The notes under the pieces: model-generated
The model's input: only the letters and a program-made list of their open reading frames with translations
What the model was told of the DNA's origin: nothing
Databases searched by the model: none
Part shown: in pieces, positions 36,241 to 47,419 of the stretch
Layout: every line of letters begins with the position of its first letter
Position numbering within the stretch: the stretch's first letter is position 1
Source of the DNA: Bdellovibrionales bacterium
Lineage (GTDB): Bacteria; Bdellovibrionota; UBA1018
Assembly: GCA_018266355.1 (NCBI GenBank)
Contig: JAFEAP010000029.1
Location: 647,414 to 711,413 of the forward strand
DNA: 64,000 nucleotides
Direction of reading: 5' to 3'
Translations under genes and position numbers: made by a program

Positions 36241-38145
36241 TCAGCGCAAGCGCCGCAGTAGCTCCGGCACGAACCGCGAGGCGCCGAAGTCGGAAAGATG
36301 GTGAGAATAGGAGTATAGGGACCGGCCGTCCAAAACGACCGGGCACCTTTCGGCGTCGCAGAGCCGATCGGTCGGATCGATCACGACGAGTCCGGGAAAT
36401 TCCCGCATGGCCCGCGCGGCGAGCGCCCTGAGCGCTGCGGAGTTTTTCTCGTGTTCCTCCCGGGTGATCGAGCAGTTCGTGTTCAACCGGGGAGCGAGGC
36501 GTTGGAGCGGAGTGATTTTCCCGCATCGTTCGGGAAGCACGCTCGGGATAGGATTGTCGATCAAGATGGCCAGGCGTTTTCCGTGACGCCGAATTTCGCG
36601 AAGCGTTCGCAGCGCACGTTCCGTGACACCGCTTTCGCTCGCGTGACGAGCGTGAAAGGCGAAGAGTACCCATTCCACTTCCGGAGTTTCGGAAACGGCG
36701 CGTATCCCCTTCGAGAGGAATGCCGCGCATGCGGAGGGTGCTCCCGGATTCATTTCGTCGGGAAATGGGGAGCAGCCCGGTCCGGCGAGGACGAGCCATC
36801 GCTCTTCCGGTCCGGAGAGTCTCGCGAGAGTCGGGTAGAGCGACTGGGCGTGGCTATCGCCGATCAGGACCCGATTCGCAGGTCCGCCCGAGGCGCCTCG
36901 GCACCAAAGGATCGCCCCTCCGACGGCTTCGGGAATCGGGCAGGCCGCATCCACCAGGGTGGACTGTTGGGAATTGCCTTCCTCGAACGCCGAAGGCACG
37001 CCTTGGATACGGGATGGAAATCCGTCGGTGAGATCGGTCGCCAGACCGACGAGTCCGGCGGCGACGAGGAGAACGAGGAGAGCGAAAGTTCGTTTACGCT
37101 CGACGGCAGGGAGAGACCGACCAGAACGCAGTGGAAGTTCGATCCCCCGATAGGTCAGGACGGAAAGTCCGAAAGCGACGAACGCTCCTATAAGCCGGAC
37201 CGAAACGGGCGCGGGTCGCCCGAGAAAGTTCGTCGCGATCACGAAGATCGGCCAGTGCCAGAGGTAGAACGGATAGCTTACCCGCCCGACGAAGCGGAGG
37301 GGAGGGAACGATAACCCGCGAGCAATCGCCGACTCTTTCGTTGACAGAAGTATAAGCGCCGTTCCGAGGGTGGGAATCGACGCACGGAAGCCGGGATAGA
37401 CTTGGGAAGAATTGATCAGGAAGAATCCGGCAACGATGAGTACGGTCCCGGCTACCGCGAGAAAATCTGCGGCCCGCGACTCTCGGGGGCGTCCGATCCC
37501 GATCGCCGCTCCGAACATGAATTCCCATAGCCGTCCGAATGGTAGATAGAACGTGGCGTTCGGGAAAACCCAACTTCCGAAAAGCCCGGCAGTGAACGAA
37601 ATCAATCCGAGGTATACGATCGAACGCCGGCGCCCGCGTGAGGATCGGAGTGCGACCAGAACGACCGGCCAAAACAAGTAGAACTGCTCTTCGACTCCTA
37701 GGGACCAGAGGTGGAGAAAAGGTTTCGCCTCGGCGGCGGCCTCGAAATAGCCGTGATGAGCGGCATACTGGAAATTCGCCGCGAAGGCGGCCGAGGTCGC
37801 CATCTCTTTGCCGAGCGCGGCGAAATCGGACCCCACGAAATCGACGAGCCCCCACAGCCATACCGTGAAGAGAACGGTAAGGAGGCTTGGCAGGAGTCGG
37901 CGAACCCGGCGAAAATAAAATTCGGCGAACGAAAAATTCCCCGCGTCCGTGGCGACGGCGATCATCCGGGTGATGAGGTATCCGGAGATGACGAAGAAGA
38001 CGTCGACTCCGATAAAACCCCCCGGCAAGATCCGGGGCGAGACGTGAAAGGCCACCACGGCTAGGACCGCGATGGCGCGTAAACCGTCGATTTCCGGCCG
38101 GTAGGCGAGGGGGTCTCGGCTCGTGGAAACGGAGTTGGATCCCAT
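36241..38145 (-). CDS. OafA-type acyltransferase with C-terminal SGNH domain
   Basis: A 634-residue membrane protein that likely acylates (often acetylates) LPS O-antigen sugars. N-terminal acyltransferase-3 domain: YRPEIDGLRAIAVLAVVAFH with the catalytic His, GVDVFFVISGYLI, FYFRRVRRLLPSL and WSLGVEEQFYLFWP, with about ten hydrophobic segments, then a periplasmic SGNH domain starting near residue 410 with IGDSHAQSL. The C-terminal block reads SYSHHLSDFGASRF, whereas related proteins carry DxxHLS, and the Asp is not at its expected place. Start ATG 38145 chosen because it precedes the conserved N-terminus. Divergent from ribF. Confidence 0.9.
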   Translation of the reverse strand: MGSNSVSTSRDPLAYRPEIDGLRAIAVLAVVAFHVSPRILPGGFIGVDVFFVISGYLITRMIAVATDAGNFSFAEFYFRRVRRLLPSLLTVLFTVWLWGLVDFVGSDFAALGKEMATSAAFAANFQYAAHHGYFEAAAEAKPFLHLWSLGVEEQFYLFWPVVLVALRSSRGRRRSIVYLGLISFTAGLFGSWVFPNATFYLPFGRLWEFMFGAAIGIGRPRESRAADFLAVAGTVLIVAGFFLINSSQVYPGFRASIPTLGTALILLSTKESAIARGLSFPPLRFVGRVSYPFYLWHWPIFVIATNFLGRPAPVSVRLIGAFVAFGLSVLTYRGIELPLRSGRSLPAVERKRTFALLVLLVAAGLVGLATDLTDGFPSRIQGVPSAFEEGNSQQSTLVDAACPIPEAVGGAILWCRGASGGPANRVLIGDSHAQSLYPTLARLSGPEERWLVLAGPGCSPFPDEMNPGAPSACAAFLSKGIRAVSETPEVEWVLFAFHARHASESGVTERALRTLREIRRHGKRLAILIDNPIPSVLPERCGKITPLQRLAPRLNTNCSITREEHEKNSAALRALAARAMREFPGLVVIDPTDRLCDAERCPVVLDGRSLYSYSHHLSDFGASRFVPELLRRLR

Positions 38146-38247
38146 TCCGGTCGAGGATAACGTGCTGAACCAAGCGGGGAAATAGCCAATCCTATCGATT
38201 CGGAAGCGCTTGGAATTGGGCAGTTTCCCGTGGTAATTAGCGTTCCC

Positions 38248-39246
38248 ATGCTTCACGTCCGTGGCATCGAAAACCTCGTCCTCACGCGCGACCACGCGGT
38301 CCTCACGATCGGAAATTTCGACGGAATCCACCTCGGTCACCGGAAGATCCTCGCCGCCGTGATCGAAGAGTCGAAGCGGACCGGAGGACCGGCGTGCCTC
38401 TACACTTTCCGACCGCATCCGCAGGAGGTCCTTCGTCCGGGAACGACGGTGAAGCTCCTTACGCATTACGACGAGAAGGTGCGTCTCCTCGAATCGCTCG
38501 GCCTCGACGTCGTCGTCGAGGAACCTTTCAGCCAGGAGTTTTTCACGCTCTCGGCCCGTGAATTCTTTGAGAAGGTGATCGTCCGCGGGTTCAAGGCCGT
38601 CTCGCTCTTCGTCGGACACGATTTCGCGTTCGGAAAGGGTCGGGAAGGGAACCTCGATCTCTTACGCGAACTTTGCGCGGAGAAAGGAATCCGTCTCACC
38701 GTCGTGCCTCCGGAAGAATTCGGGGGCGAAATCGTCTCGAGCACGCGCATCCGCGCCGCGCTCCTCGCCGGAAGGGTCGCCGAGGCGGCGAAGCTCATGG
38801 ATCGCCTCTTCTTCTATCGCGGTGTCGTCGTGAAAGGCGACCAACGCGGTCGCCTCCTCGGGTTCCCGACGGCGAACCTCAAGCTCGAGAACAAGCTTGC
38901 TCTCCCGCGCGGCGTCTACGCGACGTGGGCGATCGTCGAGCGCGGGGGCAAACGGGAGAAGGTTCCATCGGTCACGAACGTCGGGATTCGTCCTACCTTC
39001 GCTGAAAAAGCCGCGGCCGAAGGCCTCTTGCCGGTCGTCGTCGAGTGTCACCTCATTCTCCCGGAAGGAGAGACGATCGATCTCTACGGCGAAACGCTCG
39101 AGGTCCAATTCGTCGACCGCTTCCGCGACGAGAAGAAGTTCGCGAGCTTCGACGAGTTGAAAACCCAAATCGCGCTCGATAAGGAACAGGCCCGCGAGTA
39201 CTTCCGCTGCGCCGAACCCGGCGAAGAGCGCGCGACTCGCCAATAA
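38248..39246 (+). CDS. ribF: Bifunctional riboflavin kinase / FAD synthetase
   Basis: Makes FMN from riboflavin and then FAD from FMN. The N-terminal nucleotidyltransferase domain has LTIGNFDGIHLGHRKIL, GHDFAFGKGREGN and SSTRIRAAL. The C-terminal flavokinase domain has GRLLGFPTANL, GVYATWA and NVGIRPTF and ends in the usual helical FVDRFRDEKKFASFDELKTQI. 332 residues from ATG 38248, normal. A GTG six codons earlier is possible. No regulatory element such as an FMN riboswitch was seen in the 102-base upstream gap. Confidence 0.96.
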   Translation: MLHVRGIENLVLTRDHAVLTIGNFDGIHLGHRKILAAVIEESKRTGGPACLYTFRPHPQEVLRPGTTVKLLTHYDEKVRLLESLGLDVVVEEPFSQEFFTLSAREFFEKVIVRGFKAVSLFVGHDFAFGKGREGNLDLLRELCAEKGIRLTVVPPEEFGGEIVSSTRIRAALLAGRVAEAAKLMDRLFFYRGVVVKGDQRGRLLGFPTANLKLENKLALPRGVYATWAIVERGGKREKVPSVTNVGIRPTFAEKAAAEGLLPVVVECHLILPEGETIDLYGETLEVQFVDRFRDEKKFASFDELKTQIALDKEQAREYFRCAEPGEERATRQ

Positions 39247-39349
39247 TTCCGTCAATATTCTGTCGAACTCGAGGCGCGCCCGGACGTTTTGCGTCTCCTT
39301 CGCGACGGAAATTGTCACTCCTTCCGTTTTCGTTCAGAATAGATAGGAC

Positions 39350-41074
<1,725 letters not shown>

Positions 41075-41080
41075 GAAAAG

Positions 41081-42154
41081 ATGCCGAAGATCTCGCTCCC
41101 TTCACTCTTGAAAACGATGGTCGAGCAGAACGCTTCCGACTTGCACGTCACCGTCGGCGTCCCGCCCCAGTTCCGGATCTCCGGAAAGATGGTGAAGGTG
41201 AAGACCGACTCGATGGGTCCTCAGGACACGAAGGAACTTTGCTACCAGGTCCTCACCGATTCGCAGAAAGCCGAGTTCGAGCGGAATCTCGAACTCGACT
41301 TCTCTTTCGGGATCAAGGACGTCTCCCGTTTTCGGGGAAACCTATTCCTTCAGCGCGGCTCGGTCGCCGCCGTCTTCCGGCGCATCCCGATTTCGATCCC
41401 GGATTGGGACGCGATCGGTATCCCGAAGGTCATGCGCGAGGTGATCAAGCGGCCGTCCGGGCTCGTGCTCGTCACCGGCCCGACCGGCTCCGGTAAATCG
41501 ACTACGCTCGCGTCGATCCTCGATACGTTGAACCGGGAGGAATACGGGCACCTGATGACGATCGAGGATCCGATCGAATTCGTGCACCCGCACAAGAACT
41601 GCGTCGTGAATCAACGCGAAGTCGGCGTCGATACGAAGAGTTTCCACAACGCCCTCAAGCAGATCCTCCGCCAAGACCCGGATTTCATCCTCGTCGGCGA
41701 ACTTCGGGACATCGAGACGATCGAGATGGCGCTGACGATGGCCGAGACCGGTCACTTGGTTTTCGGGACGCTCCACACGAACGGCGCCGTCCAGACGATC
41801 AACCGGGTCATCAACGTCTTCCCGCCGCACCAGCAGGCCCAGGTTCGGCAGCTCCTCTCGTTCACGCTTCAAGCGGTCATTTCGCAGGCCCTGCTTCCGA
41901 AAGCCGACGGCAAAGGACGCGCGATGGCCTGCGAGGTGCTGATCCCGACGATGGCGATCCGGAACCTGATTCGCGAGGAAAAGATCCACCAGATCTATTC
42001 CGCGATGCAGACCGGGCAGGGCGAGACCGGGATGCAGACGATGAACCAGCACCTGCTGTCCTTGATCCGTTCCGGCGCGATTTCGCGCGAAGCTGGCATC
42101 GAGTTCAGCAACTTTCCCGAAGAACTCATGAAACAGATCGCGCTCCTCAAGTGA
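41081..42154 (+). CDS. pilT: Type IV pilus retraction ATPase PilT
   Basis: Motor that depolymerises the pilus and powers twitching movement. Walker A GPTGSGKST at about residue 130, Asp box TIEDPIEFVH, Walker B DFILVGELRD, His box TGHLVFGTLHTN and the PilT-specific AIRNLIRE motif in the C-terminal domain. It lacks the zinc cysteines of PilB. 357 residues, typical. Part of pilB-pilT-pilC-activator with short gaps. Confidence 0.97.
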   Translation: MPKISLPSLLKTMVEQNASDLHVTVGVPPQFRISGKMVKVKTDSMGPQDTKELCYQVLTDSQKAEFERNLELDFSFGIKDVSRFRGNLFLQRGSVAAVFRRIPISIPDWDAIGIPKVMREVIKRPSGLVLVTGPTGSGKSTTLASILDTLNREEYGHLMTIEDPIEFVHPHKNCVVNQREVGVDTKSFHNALKQILRQDPDFILVGELRDIETIEMALTMAETGHLVFGTLHTNGAVQTINRVINVFPPHQQAQVRQLLSFTLQAVISQALLPKADGKGRAMACEVLIPTMAIRNLIREEKIHQIYSAMQTGQGETGMQTMNQHLLSLIRSGAISREAGIEFSNFPEELMKQIALLK

Positions 42155-42175
42155 GCGGCGACAGGATGAAGGACG

Positions 42176-43393
42176 ATGCCCGAGTATAAATATGAAGGCG
42201 TAGATCGAGCCGGAAAGCGCGTGAAGGGGCAGCTGAACGCCGCCTCCGAGGGCGACTTGCGCGTGCTCCTCCGCGGCCAGGGCGTGCGTCCGGTCCGGAT
42301 TTCCCAGGCCCAGCTCCACCAGCGCGACCTCGGATCGATCTTTTCGGGCGGAAGCTCGAACATCAATCCCCAGGAAGTCGTCCACTTTACCCGGCAGCTC
42401 CAGGTTCTCATCGGATCCGGTGTTCCTCTCGTCCAGGCGCTCGACATCCTCGCCGACCAGGCCTCTTCCGCGAACTTGCGGAACCTTTGCATGGGCGTGA
42501 AGAATCGCGTCTCCGAAGGTTCTTTCCTCTGGGAGGCGCTCAGCGCCTTCCCGAAATCTTTCCCGCGTCTTTACCTCGCACTCGTTCGCGCCGGCGAATC
42601 CTCCGGTGCGCTCGACCAGATGCTTCGCCGTCTTTCGGCCTACCTCGAGGACAACGACCGGCTGAAGAAGATGCTGAAATCGGCGATGATGTATCCCGCG
42701 ATCGTCATCTCGATCGGGGGCCTCGTCATCGCGGCGATGCTCATCTTCGTCATTCCGAAGTTCGAGGAACTGATCAAACAGAACGGCGGCGAGCTCCCGG
42801 GCCCGACCCAGTTCGTCATCAACATGTCCCACTTCCTCGGACAGTACTGGTACATGATCATCGGCGGAATGATCGCCGTGTACGTCTTCCTGAAGCGGTT
42901 CCTCGCGACCCAGGAAGGGCGGATCATGTACGATCGCCTTTTCTTCCGAATGCCGCTCTTCGGGCCGCTGATGCAAAAGGGCGGAACGGCGCGGTTCACT
43001 CGCACGCTCGCGACGCTGCTTTCCTCGGGCGTGAGCTTGCTCGATGCGATCGACATCTGCAAACAGACGATCGACAACGCCGTTCTCGAAGAAGCGGTCG
43101 GCCGAGTGCGCGCGGAAATCGAGCAGGGGAAGGGACTTTCCGCGGTCTTCTCGAAGCTCGACGTCTTCCCGAAGATGGCCGTCCAGATGATGGCCGTCGG
43201 GGAGAATACCGGTCAGCTCGATAAGATGCTCGAGAAGGTCGCGGATTTCTACGAGGCCGAGGTCGAGGCCCTCGTCGGGGGTCTCACGAAGCTCATCGAG
43301 CCGTTCATCCTCGTCTTCCTCGGTGGAACGGTCGGCGGGATGATGATCGCGATGTACCTTCCGATTTTCAAAATGGGGGACAGCATCAAGTGA
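42176..43393 (+). CDS. pilC: Type IV pilus inner-membrane platform PilC
   Basis: Polytopic protein linking the motors to the growing pilus. It contains two copies of the T2SF/GspF domain: the first from FTRQLQVLIGSGVPLVQALDIL (about residue 65) and the second from FTRTLATLLSSGVSLLDAID (about 275). Three membrane helices lie after residue 165. It starts MPEYKYEGVDRAGKRVKG, the standard PilC/GspF opening, and ends PIFKMGDSIK. 405 residues, typical. Overlaps the next gene by GTGA. Confidence 0.97.
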   Translation: MPEYKYEGVDRAGKRVKGQLNAASEGDLRVLLRGQGVRPVRISQAQLHQRDLGSIFSGGSSNINPQEVVHFTRQLQVLIGSGVPLVQALDILADQASSANLRNLCMGVKNRVSEGSFLWEALSAFPKSFPRLYLALVRAGESSGALDQMLRRLSAYLEDNDRLKKMLKSAMMYPAIVISIGGLVIAAMLIFVIPKFEELIKQNGGELPGPTQFVINMSHFLGQYWYMIIGGMIAVYVFLKRFLATQEGRIMYDRLFFRMPLFGPLMQKGGTARFTRTLATLLSSGVSLLDAIDICKQTIDNAVLEEAVGRVRAEIEQGKGLSAVFSKLDVFPKMAVQMMAVGENTGQLDKMLEKVADFYEAEVEALVGGLTKLIEPFILVFLGGTVGGMMIAMYLPIFKMGDSIK

Positions 43394-44472
43394 GACAAAT
43401 CCTCGGCGATTCCCTCGCGATAAAAAACCTGATCTCGATGATCGACAAGGTCGCGGGCAACAAGACGAACGTGCTCATCATCGGCGAAAGCGGCACGGGT
43501 AAGGAACTCGTCGCGCGGATGATCCACGAATCGGGACCCCTGAAGGGGAAGCCGTTCGTGCCCGTGAACTGCGGAGCGATCCCGGAAACCCTGATCGAGA
43601 GCGAGATGTTCGGGCACAAAAAAGGATCCTTCACCGGCGCGATCAGCGACAAGATCGGTCTCTTCGAGGCCGCGAGCGGTGGCACGCTCTTCCTCGACGA
43701 AGTCGGCGAGCTCCCGCTGCCGATGCAGGTAAAGATGCTCCGGGCGCTCCAGGAAAAGACGATCCGCCGGGTCGGCGCGAACGACGACATCAAGGTCGAC
43801 GTGCGGATCATCGCGGCGACGAACCGCGATCTCGAAGCCGCGGTGAAGGCGGGGACGTTCCGCGAGGACCTCTATTACCGCTTGAACGTCATTCTTATCA
43901 AGACTCCGCCGCTTCGCGAGCGTCATGGCGACGTGGAGATCCTCGCGACCGCGTTCCTCCAGAAATTCGCCGAGCGTCAGAAGAAAGAAGTTTGCGGCTT
44001 GAGCCCGGAGGTCCTGGAGATTTTCCGGACGCATAGTTGGCCCGGGAACGTCCGCGAGCTCGAAAACACGATCGAGCGCGCGGTCACCCTCGAGGTCGGG
44101 CCGCTGATCACCGTCGGAGTCCTGCCGCCGAGCGTGACCGTCGCCTACGACGGGGGCGCGCGATCGAAGCTCGAATCCGTGGAGATCAAAGCCGGGCGCG
44201 GCGGGGCCGCGCCGACCGTGGGGGTCGCTCCGACGATCGCGAGCGGTACCGCGGGAACTTCGAAGGAGATCCGCCTTCCGCTTCCGGACTTCAAGAACGG
44301 CTCGATCAATCTCGACGAGGTCCTCGCCGAGGTCGAGAAGCAGTACCTGAAGCACGCGCTCGAATTCACCGGCGGCGTGAAGAAAAAGGCCGCCGACTTG
44401 CTCGGCATGACCTTCCGGAGTATTCGCTACCGGCTCGGAAAACTCGGAATGGACACCGACGACGGCGAATAG
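43390..44472 (+). CDS. Sigma-54 activator without receiver domain (PilR-like)
   Basis: A 360-residue enhancer-binding protein. The AAA+ domain begins at once: Walker A GESGTGKE near residue 33, the sigma-54 contact loop written GSFTGA instead of GAFTGA, Walker B LFLDEVGEL, arginine finger region RLNVI...LRER, and SWPGNVRELEN. It is followed by a Gly/Ala-rich linker (about 255-300) and a Fis-type helix-turn-helix (KKKAADLLGMTFRSIRYRLGKLGM). The N-terminal receiver domain of PilR is absent, so activity cannot be set by a cognate kinase in the usual way. It is coupled to pilC by a GTGA overlap and is a natural candidate regulator for pilus genes; targets are inferred. Confidence 0.9.
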   Translation: MRQILGDSLAIKNLISMIDKVAGNKTNVLIIGESGTGKELVARMIHESGPLKGKPFVPVNCGAIPETLIESEMFGHKKGSFTGAISDKIGLFEAASGGTLFLDEVGELPLPMQVKMLRALQEKTIRRVGANDDIKVDVRIIAATNRDLEAAVKAGTFREDLYYRLNVILIKTPPLRERHGDVEILATAFLQKFAERQKKEVCGLSPEVLEIFRTHSWPGNVRELENTIERAVTLEVGPLITVGVLPPSVTVAYDGGARSKLESVEIKAGRGGAAPTVGVAPTIASGTAGTSKEIRLPLPDFKNGSINLDEVLAEVEKQYLKHALEFTGGVKKKAADLLGMTFRSIRYRLGKLGMDTDDGE

Positions 44473-44473
44473 C

Positions 44474-45595
44474 CTACCGTCCGATCGACTTCGCGAGCGA
44501 ATCGACTACGGTTCGGATCTGATCCGGCGTGATCTCGGGGTAAACCGGGAGCGAGAGGATCGCTTTCGCCACGCGCTCGGCGACCGGGAATGATCCTTCG
44601 CCGTAACCGAGGAACCGGAGAGCGGGTTGGAGGTGGAGCGGAACGGGATAGTGGATGAGGACTTCGATCCCTTCGGCCTGCATCCTCTCGACGACGCGGT
44701 CGCGGTCGTCGACCAGGACCGTAAAAAGGTGATAGACCGCCTCGTTCTCGGCGCGGGCGAGCGCGGTCGGTAGACCGAGGGCCTTCACGCGGGGCGAGTA
44801 CTCCGCGGCGGCCGCGCGCCGCCGTTTCGTCCATTCGAGGATGTGATCGAGTTTCAGCCCGAGGACCGCGCCTTGGAGCCCGTCCATCCGATGATTCGCG
44901 CCCACGAGATCGTGGACGTATTTCGATTCGCGTCCATGGTCGACGAGTTTCCGGGCGACCGCGAGTTTCGCGGGATCGCGCACGAAGAGGAATCCCGCGT
45001 CGCCGTAAGCGCCGAGATTCTTCCCGGGATAGAAGCTGAACGTCGCGGCGTCGCCGAACGTGCCGACGTATTTTCCGCCGTGCTTAGCGAAGTGGGCTTG
45101 GGCGCAATCCTCGACGACGAGGAGCCCGTGCTCATTCGCGATTTCCATGAGTTTCGTCATGTCGCACGGGATCCCGTAGAGGTGGACCGGCATGATCGCC
45201 TTCGTCTTCGGACCGATCGCCCGTCGGACGGCCGCCGGATCGAGGAGGAACGTTTCCGGATCGACGTCCGCGAAGACGGGCCGCGCGCCGACTTCGAGGA
45301 TCGCTTCGGCGGTCGCGATGAAGGTGTTCGGGGTCGTGATGACTTCGTCTCCCTCCCCGACGCCGAGCGCGCGCAGCGCGACCTCGATCGCCGCGGTCCC
45401 GTTCGAGCAGCCGACGCCGCCCGAGGCCTCGTGCATCTTCACGAACCGCGATTCGAATTCGGCGACGTATTTTCCCTTCACGAAGGCCGATTCCTCGATC
45501 ACGCGCTCGATCAGCGGCAGCACTCTCGGTTTCAGAACCGCGTACTGGGCGGCGAGATCGAGGAACGGGATCTTGAACTTCTTATTTTCGGCCAT
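44474..45595 (-). CDS. WbpE-like sugar aminotransferase (DegT/DnrJ/EryC1), set 1
   Basis: PLP enzyme expected to aminate a 3-keto UDP-sugar. Landmarks: PFLDLAAQY, CSNGTAAIEVALRALGV, PNTFIATAEAI, VEDCAQAHFAKHGGK and the PLP lysine in SFYPGKNLGAYGDAG. 373 residues, normal. It is the third gene of a reverse-strand trio after wlbA and an acetyltransferase, the same three activities that make UDP-2,3-diacetamido-2,3-dideoxy-glucuronic acid in Pseudomonas and Bordetella. Starts 13 bases inside the upstream gene. Its stop is one base from the stop of the convergent regulator. Confidence 0.88.
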   Translation of the reverse strand: MAENKKFKIPFLDLAAQYAVLKPRVLPLIERVIEESAFVKGKYVAEFESRFVKMHEASGGVGCSNGTAAIEVALRALGVGEGDEVITTPNTFIATAEAILEVGARPVFADVDPETFLLDPAAVRRAIGPKTKAIMPVHLYGIPCDMTKLMEIANEHGLLVVEDCAQAHFAKHGGKYVGTFGDAATFSFYPGKNLGAYGDAGFLFVRDPAKLAVARKLVDHGRESKYVHDLVGANHRMDGLQGAVLGLKLDHILEWTKRRRAAAAEYSPRVKALGLPTALARAENEAVYHLFTVLVDDRDRVVERMQAEGIEVLIHYPVPLHLQPALRFLGYGEGSFPVAERVAKAILSLPVYPEITPDQIRTVVDSLAKSIGR

Positions 45596-46223
45596 AGGGC
45601 AGTTCCGCGATCGATTTCAGGAACTCGGCGGGATTTCCGGCGACCACGCTGTCAGCGGCGACGTCTTTCGCGACGACCGAACCGGCGCCGACGAGGCTGT
45701 TCTTTCCGACCTTCACCCCGGGAAGGATCGTCGCGTTCGCGCCGATGCGTGCGTTCTCTTCGACGACCGGCCCGGCGAGGTTCCTCTTCGCGTCCGGCGA
45801 ATTCGGATAGAGCGCATTCGTGAAGACGGCCTGCGGTCCGACCCAGGCTCCCTTTTTCAGGACGGTGTATTCCGGGATGAAGACCTGGGAATGCACGCGG
45901 ACTCCGTCCTCGATTTTCACGTGATGCTCGACGACCGAAAGCGTGCCGATCGAGACATCGTCCCCGATCGTGTTCGACTCCCGGAGATTCACCTTGTTCC
46001 CCGTCTGAAAATTTTTTCCGATGCGGTTCCCCGCGTAGATCACGGTATGGGACCGGATCACGGCTCCGTCACCGACGACGGTCTCCGTCGCGCCGGGCGC
46101 CTCGCCTCGCGCCGGGCAGCCGATCACGCAAAAGTCCTCGACGACCACGTTCCGACCGAGACGGACGTTCGGATGGATCACCGCGGTCTTCGCGATCAGG
46201 GTCGAAGGATCGGCGGCGCTCAT
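45582..46223 (-). CDS. Left-handed beta-helix N-acetyltransferase (WbpD/WlbB-like), set 1
   Basis: A 213-residue hexapeptide-repeat acyltransferase predicted to acetylate the 3-amino group of the uronic acid. Repeats of the [LIV]-G-x-x-x-x type run through the whole chain (VIHPNVRLGRNVVVEDF, IGDDVSIGTLSVVEHHVKI, IGANATILPGVKVGKNSLVGAGSVV) with the C-terminal AGNPAEF. Length and repeats suit a soluble trimer. The ATG at 46223 overlaps the wlbA stop (ATGA); an earlier ATG three codons upstream is less likely. Middle gene of the trio. Confidence 0.86.
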   Translation of the reverse strand: MSAADPSTLIAKTAVIHPNVRLGRNVVVEDFCVIGCPARGEAPGATETVVGDGAVIRSHTVIYAGNRIGKNFQTGNKVNLRESNTIGDDVSIGTLSVVEHHVKIEDGVRVHSQVFIPEYTVLKKGAWVGPQAVFTNALYPNSPDAKRNLAGPVVEENARIGANATILPGVKVGKNSLVGAGSVVAKDVAADSVVAGNPAEFLKSIAELPYGRK

Positions 46224-47308
46224 GACTTCCACCCCAAGCGGCTCCGGATCGGGTCGCGTCCGAGGAACACTTCCTTGCCGGTCTCGATCGACTGGTAAAG
46301 GGCGACGATCGTTTCGAGGGATTTTCGGCCCTCGCGTCCGTCGACCATCGCGGGCTTACCCTCCCGGATCGATTCGACGACGTTCTCGAGGTACTTCACG
46401 TGACCGAATCCGTAAACGGTCGGAGGGTTCTGGCGATACTCGCGCGTGACCTTCTCGTCGCCCGGCACGGGGGTCACGAAGTTCCAAACCTTCATCTCGT
46501 TAACGGCGAATCCACCGATCTCGACGGTCCCTTCCTCGCCGAGGAGCGAAATCGAGCCCTCGAGGTCCTTCGGTCGGGTCGCGGTCGTCGCCTCGATGAT
46601 GCCGAGGCCCCCGTTCTTGAATTTCAAGATCGCGACGCCGGTGTCTTCCGCCTCGATGTCGACCAGCGAGGTGGAGGATTTCGCGAAGACGGATTCGAGG
46701 TCGCCCATCATCCAGTCGAGGAGGTCGACGTGGTGGCTCGCTTGGTTCGCGAATACCCCTCCGTCGAGCGCCCAGGTTCCCCGCCACGGGGCTTGGTCGT
46801 AGTACTTCTGGTCGCGGCACCAGCGGACCCGGACGGTGCCGAGCACGAGTTTTCCGAATCGGCCCGCATCGAGCGCTTCGCGCATCTTCACCACGGGGAG
46901 GTTGTACCGGTTTTGCTTCACGACGAAGAGCCTTCCGCCCGCTTTCTCGCAGGCGGCGATCATCGCGTCGGCGTCTTCGAGGGTGAGCGCCATCGGTTTT
47001 TCGACGACGATGTGCTTCCCGTATTTCGCGAGCTCAAGGCAGTGCTCGGCGTGATTCCCGCTCGGAGTGAGGATGCTGAAAACGTCGATGCGTTCGCCGA
47101 GCGTTTTCGCCATCGCGTGGAAGTCGGTAAAGGCGGGGACGCCGTATTTTTTCGCGTAGACTTCCGCGCGGTCGGCCAAGACGTCGCAGACCGCGACGAG
47201 CTTCGCGCCCGGGACGAGGTTTCCTCCGAGGATCTCCGCATGCTTCTGGGCGATCCGGCCGCAGCCGACGAGAGCGAATCCGTATGTCCGGTCGGGTGGG
47301 TGAGGCAT
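46220..47308 (-). CDS. wlbA: WlbA-like UDP-GlcNAc-uronate 3-dehydrogenase
   Basis: Gfo/Idh/MocA oxidoreductase of 362 residues. The NAD-binding start ALVGCGRIAQKHAE, the catalytic EKPMALTLEDAD and a substrate domain with WRGTWALDGGVFANQASHHVDLLDWMMG are visible. This overall form resembles the WlbA of Thermus, which oxidises C3 of UDP-N-acetyl-glucosaminuronate. It is the first gene of the trio. It diverges from wbpG across a 111-base gap, which must hold both promoters, though no convincing boxes were found. UDP-GlcNAc 6-dehydrogenase, which would supply its substrate, is not in the window. Confidence 0.85.
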   Translation of the reverse strand: MPHPPDRTYGFALVGCGRIAQKHAEILGGNLVPGAKLVAVCDVLADRAEVYAKKYGVPAFTDFHAMAKTLGERIDVFSILTPSGNHAEHCLELAKYGKHIVVEKPMALTLEDADAMIAACEKAGGRLFVVKQNRYNLPVVKMREALDAGRFGKLVLGTVRVRWCRDQKYYDQAPWRGTWALDGGVFANQASHHVDLLDWMMGDLESVFAKSSTSLVDIEAEDTGVAILKFKNGGLGIIEATTATRPKDLEGSISLLGEEGTVEIGGFAVNEMKVWNFVTPVPGDEKVTREYRQNPPTVYGFGHVKYLENVVESIREGKPAMVDGREGRKSLETIVALYQSIETGKEVFLGRDPIRSRLGWKS

Positions 47309-47419
47309 GCCGTCCCTCGAAGGTAACCGGGAAGCGGTGAGTAACGCAAGTGCGCCCGGATCCTTGACCCCGGGCGAAAAGATCGGCAGCGCGCCGGAAT
47401 TTCGTGATATTTTTCCGTC

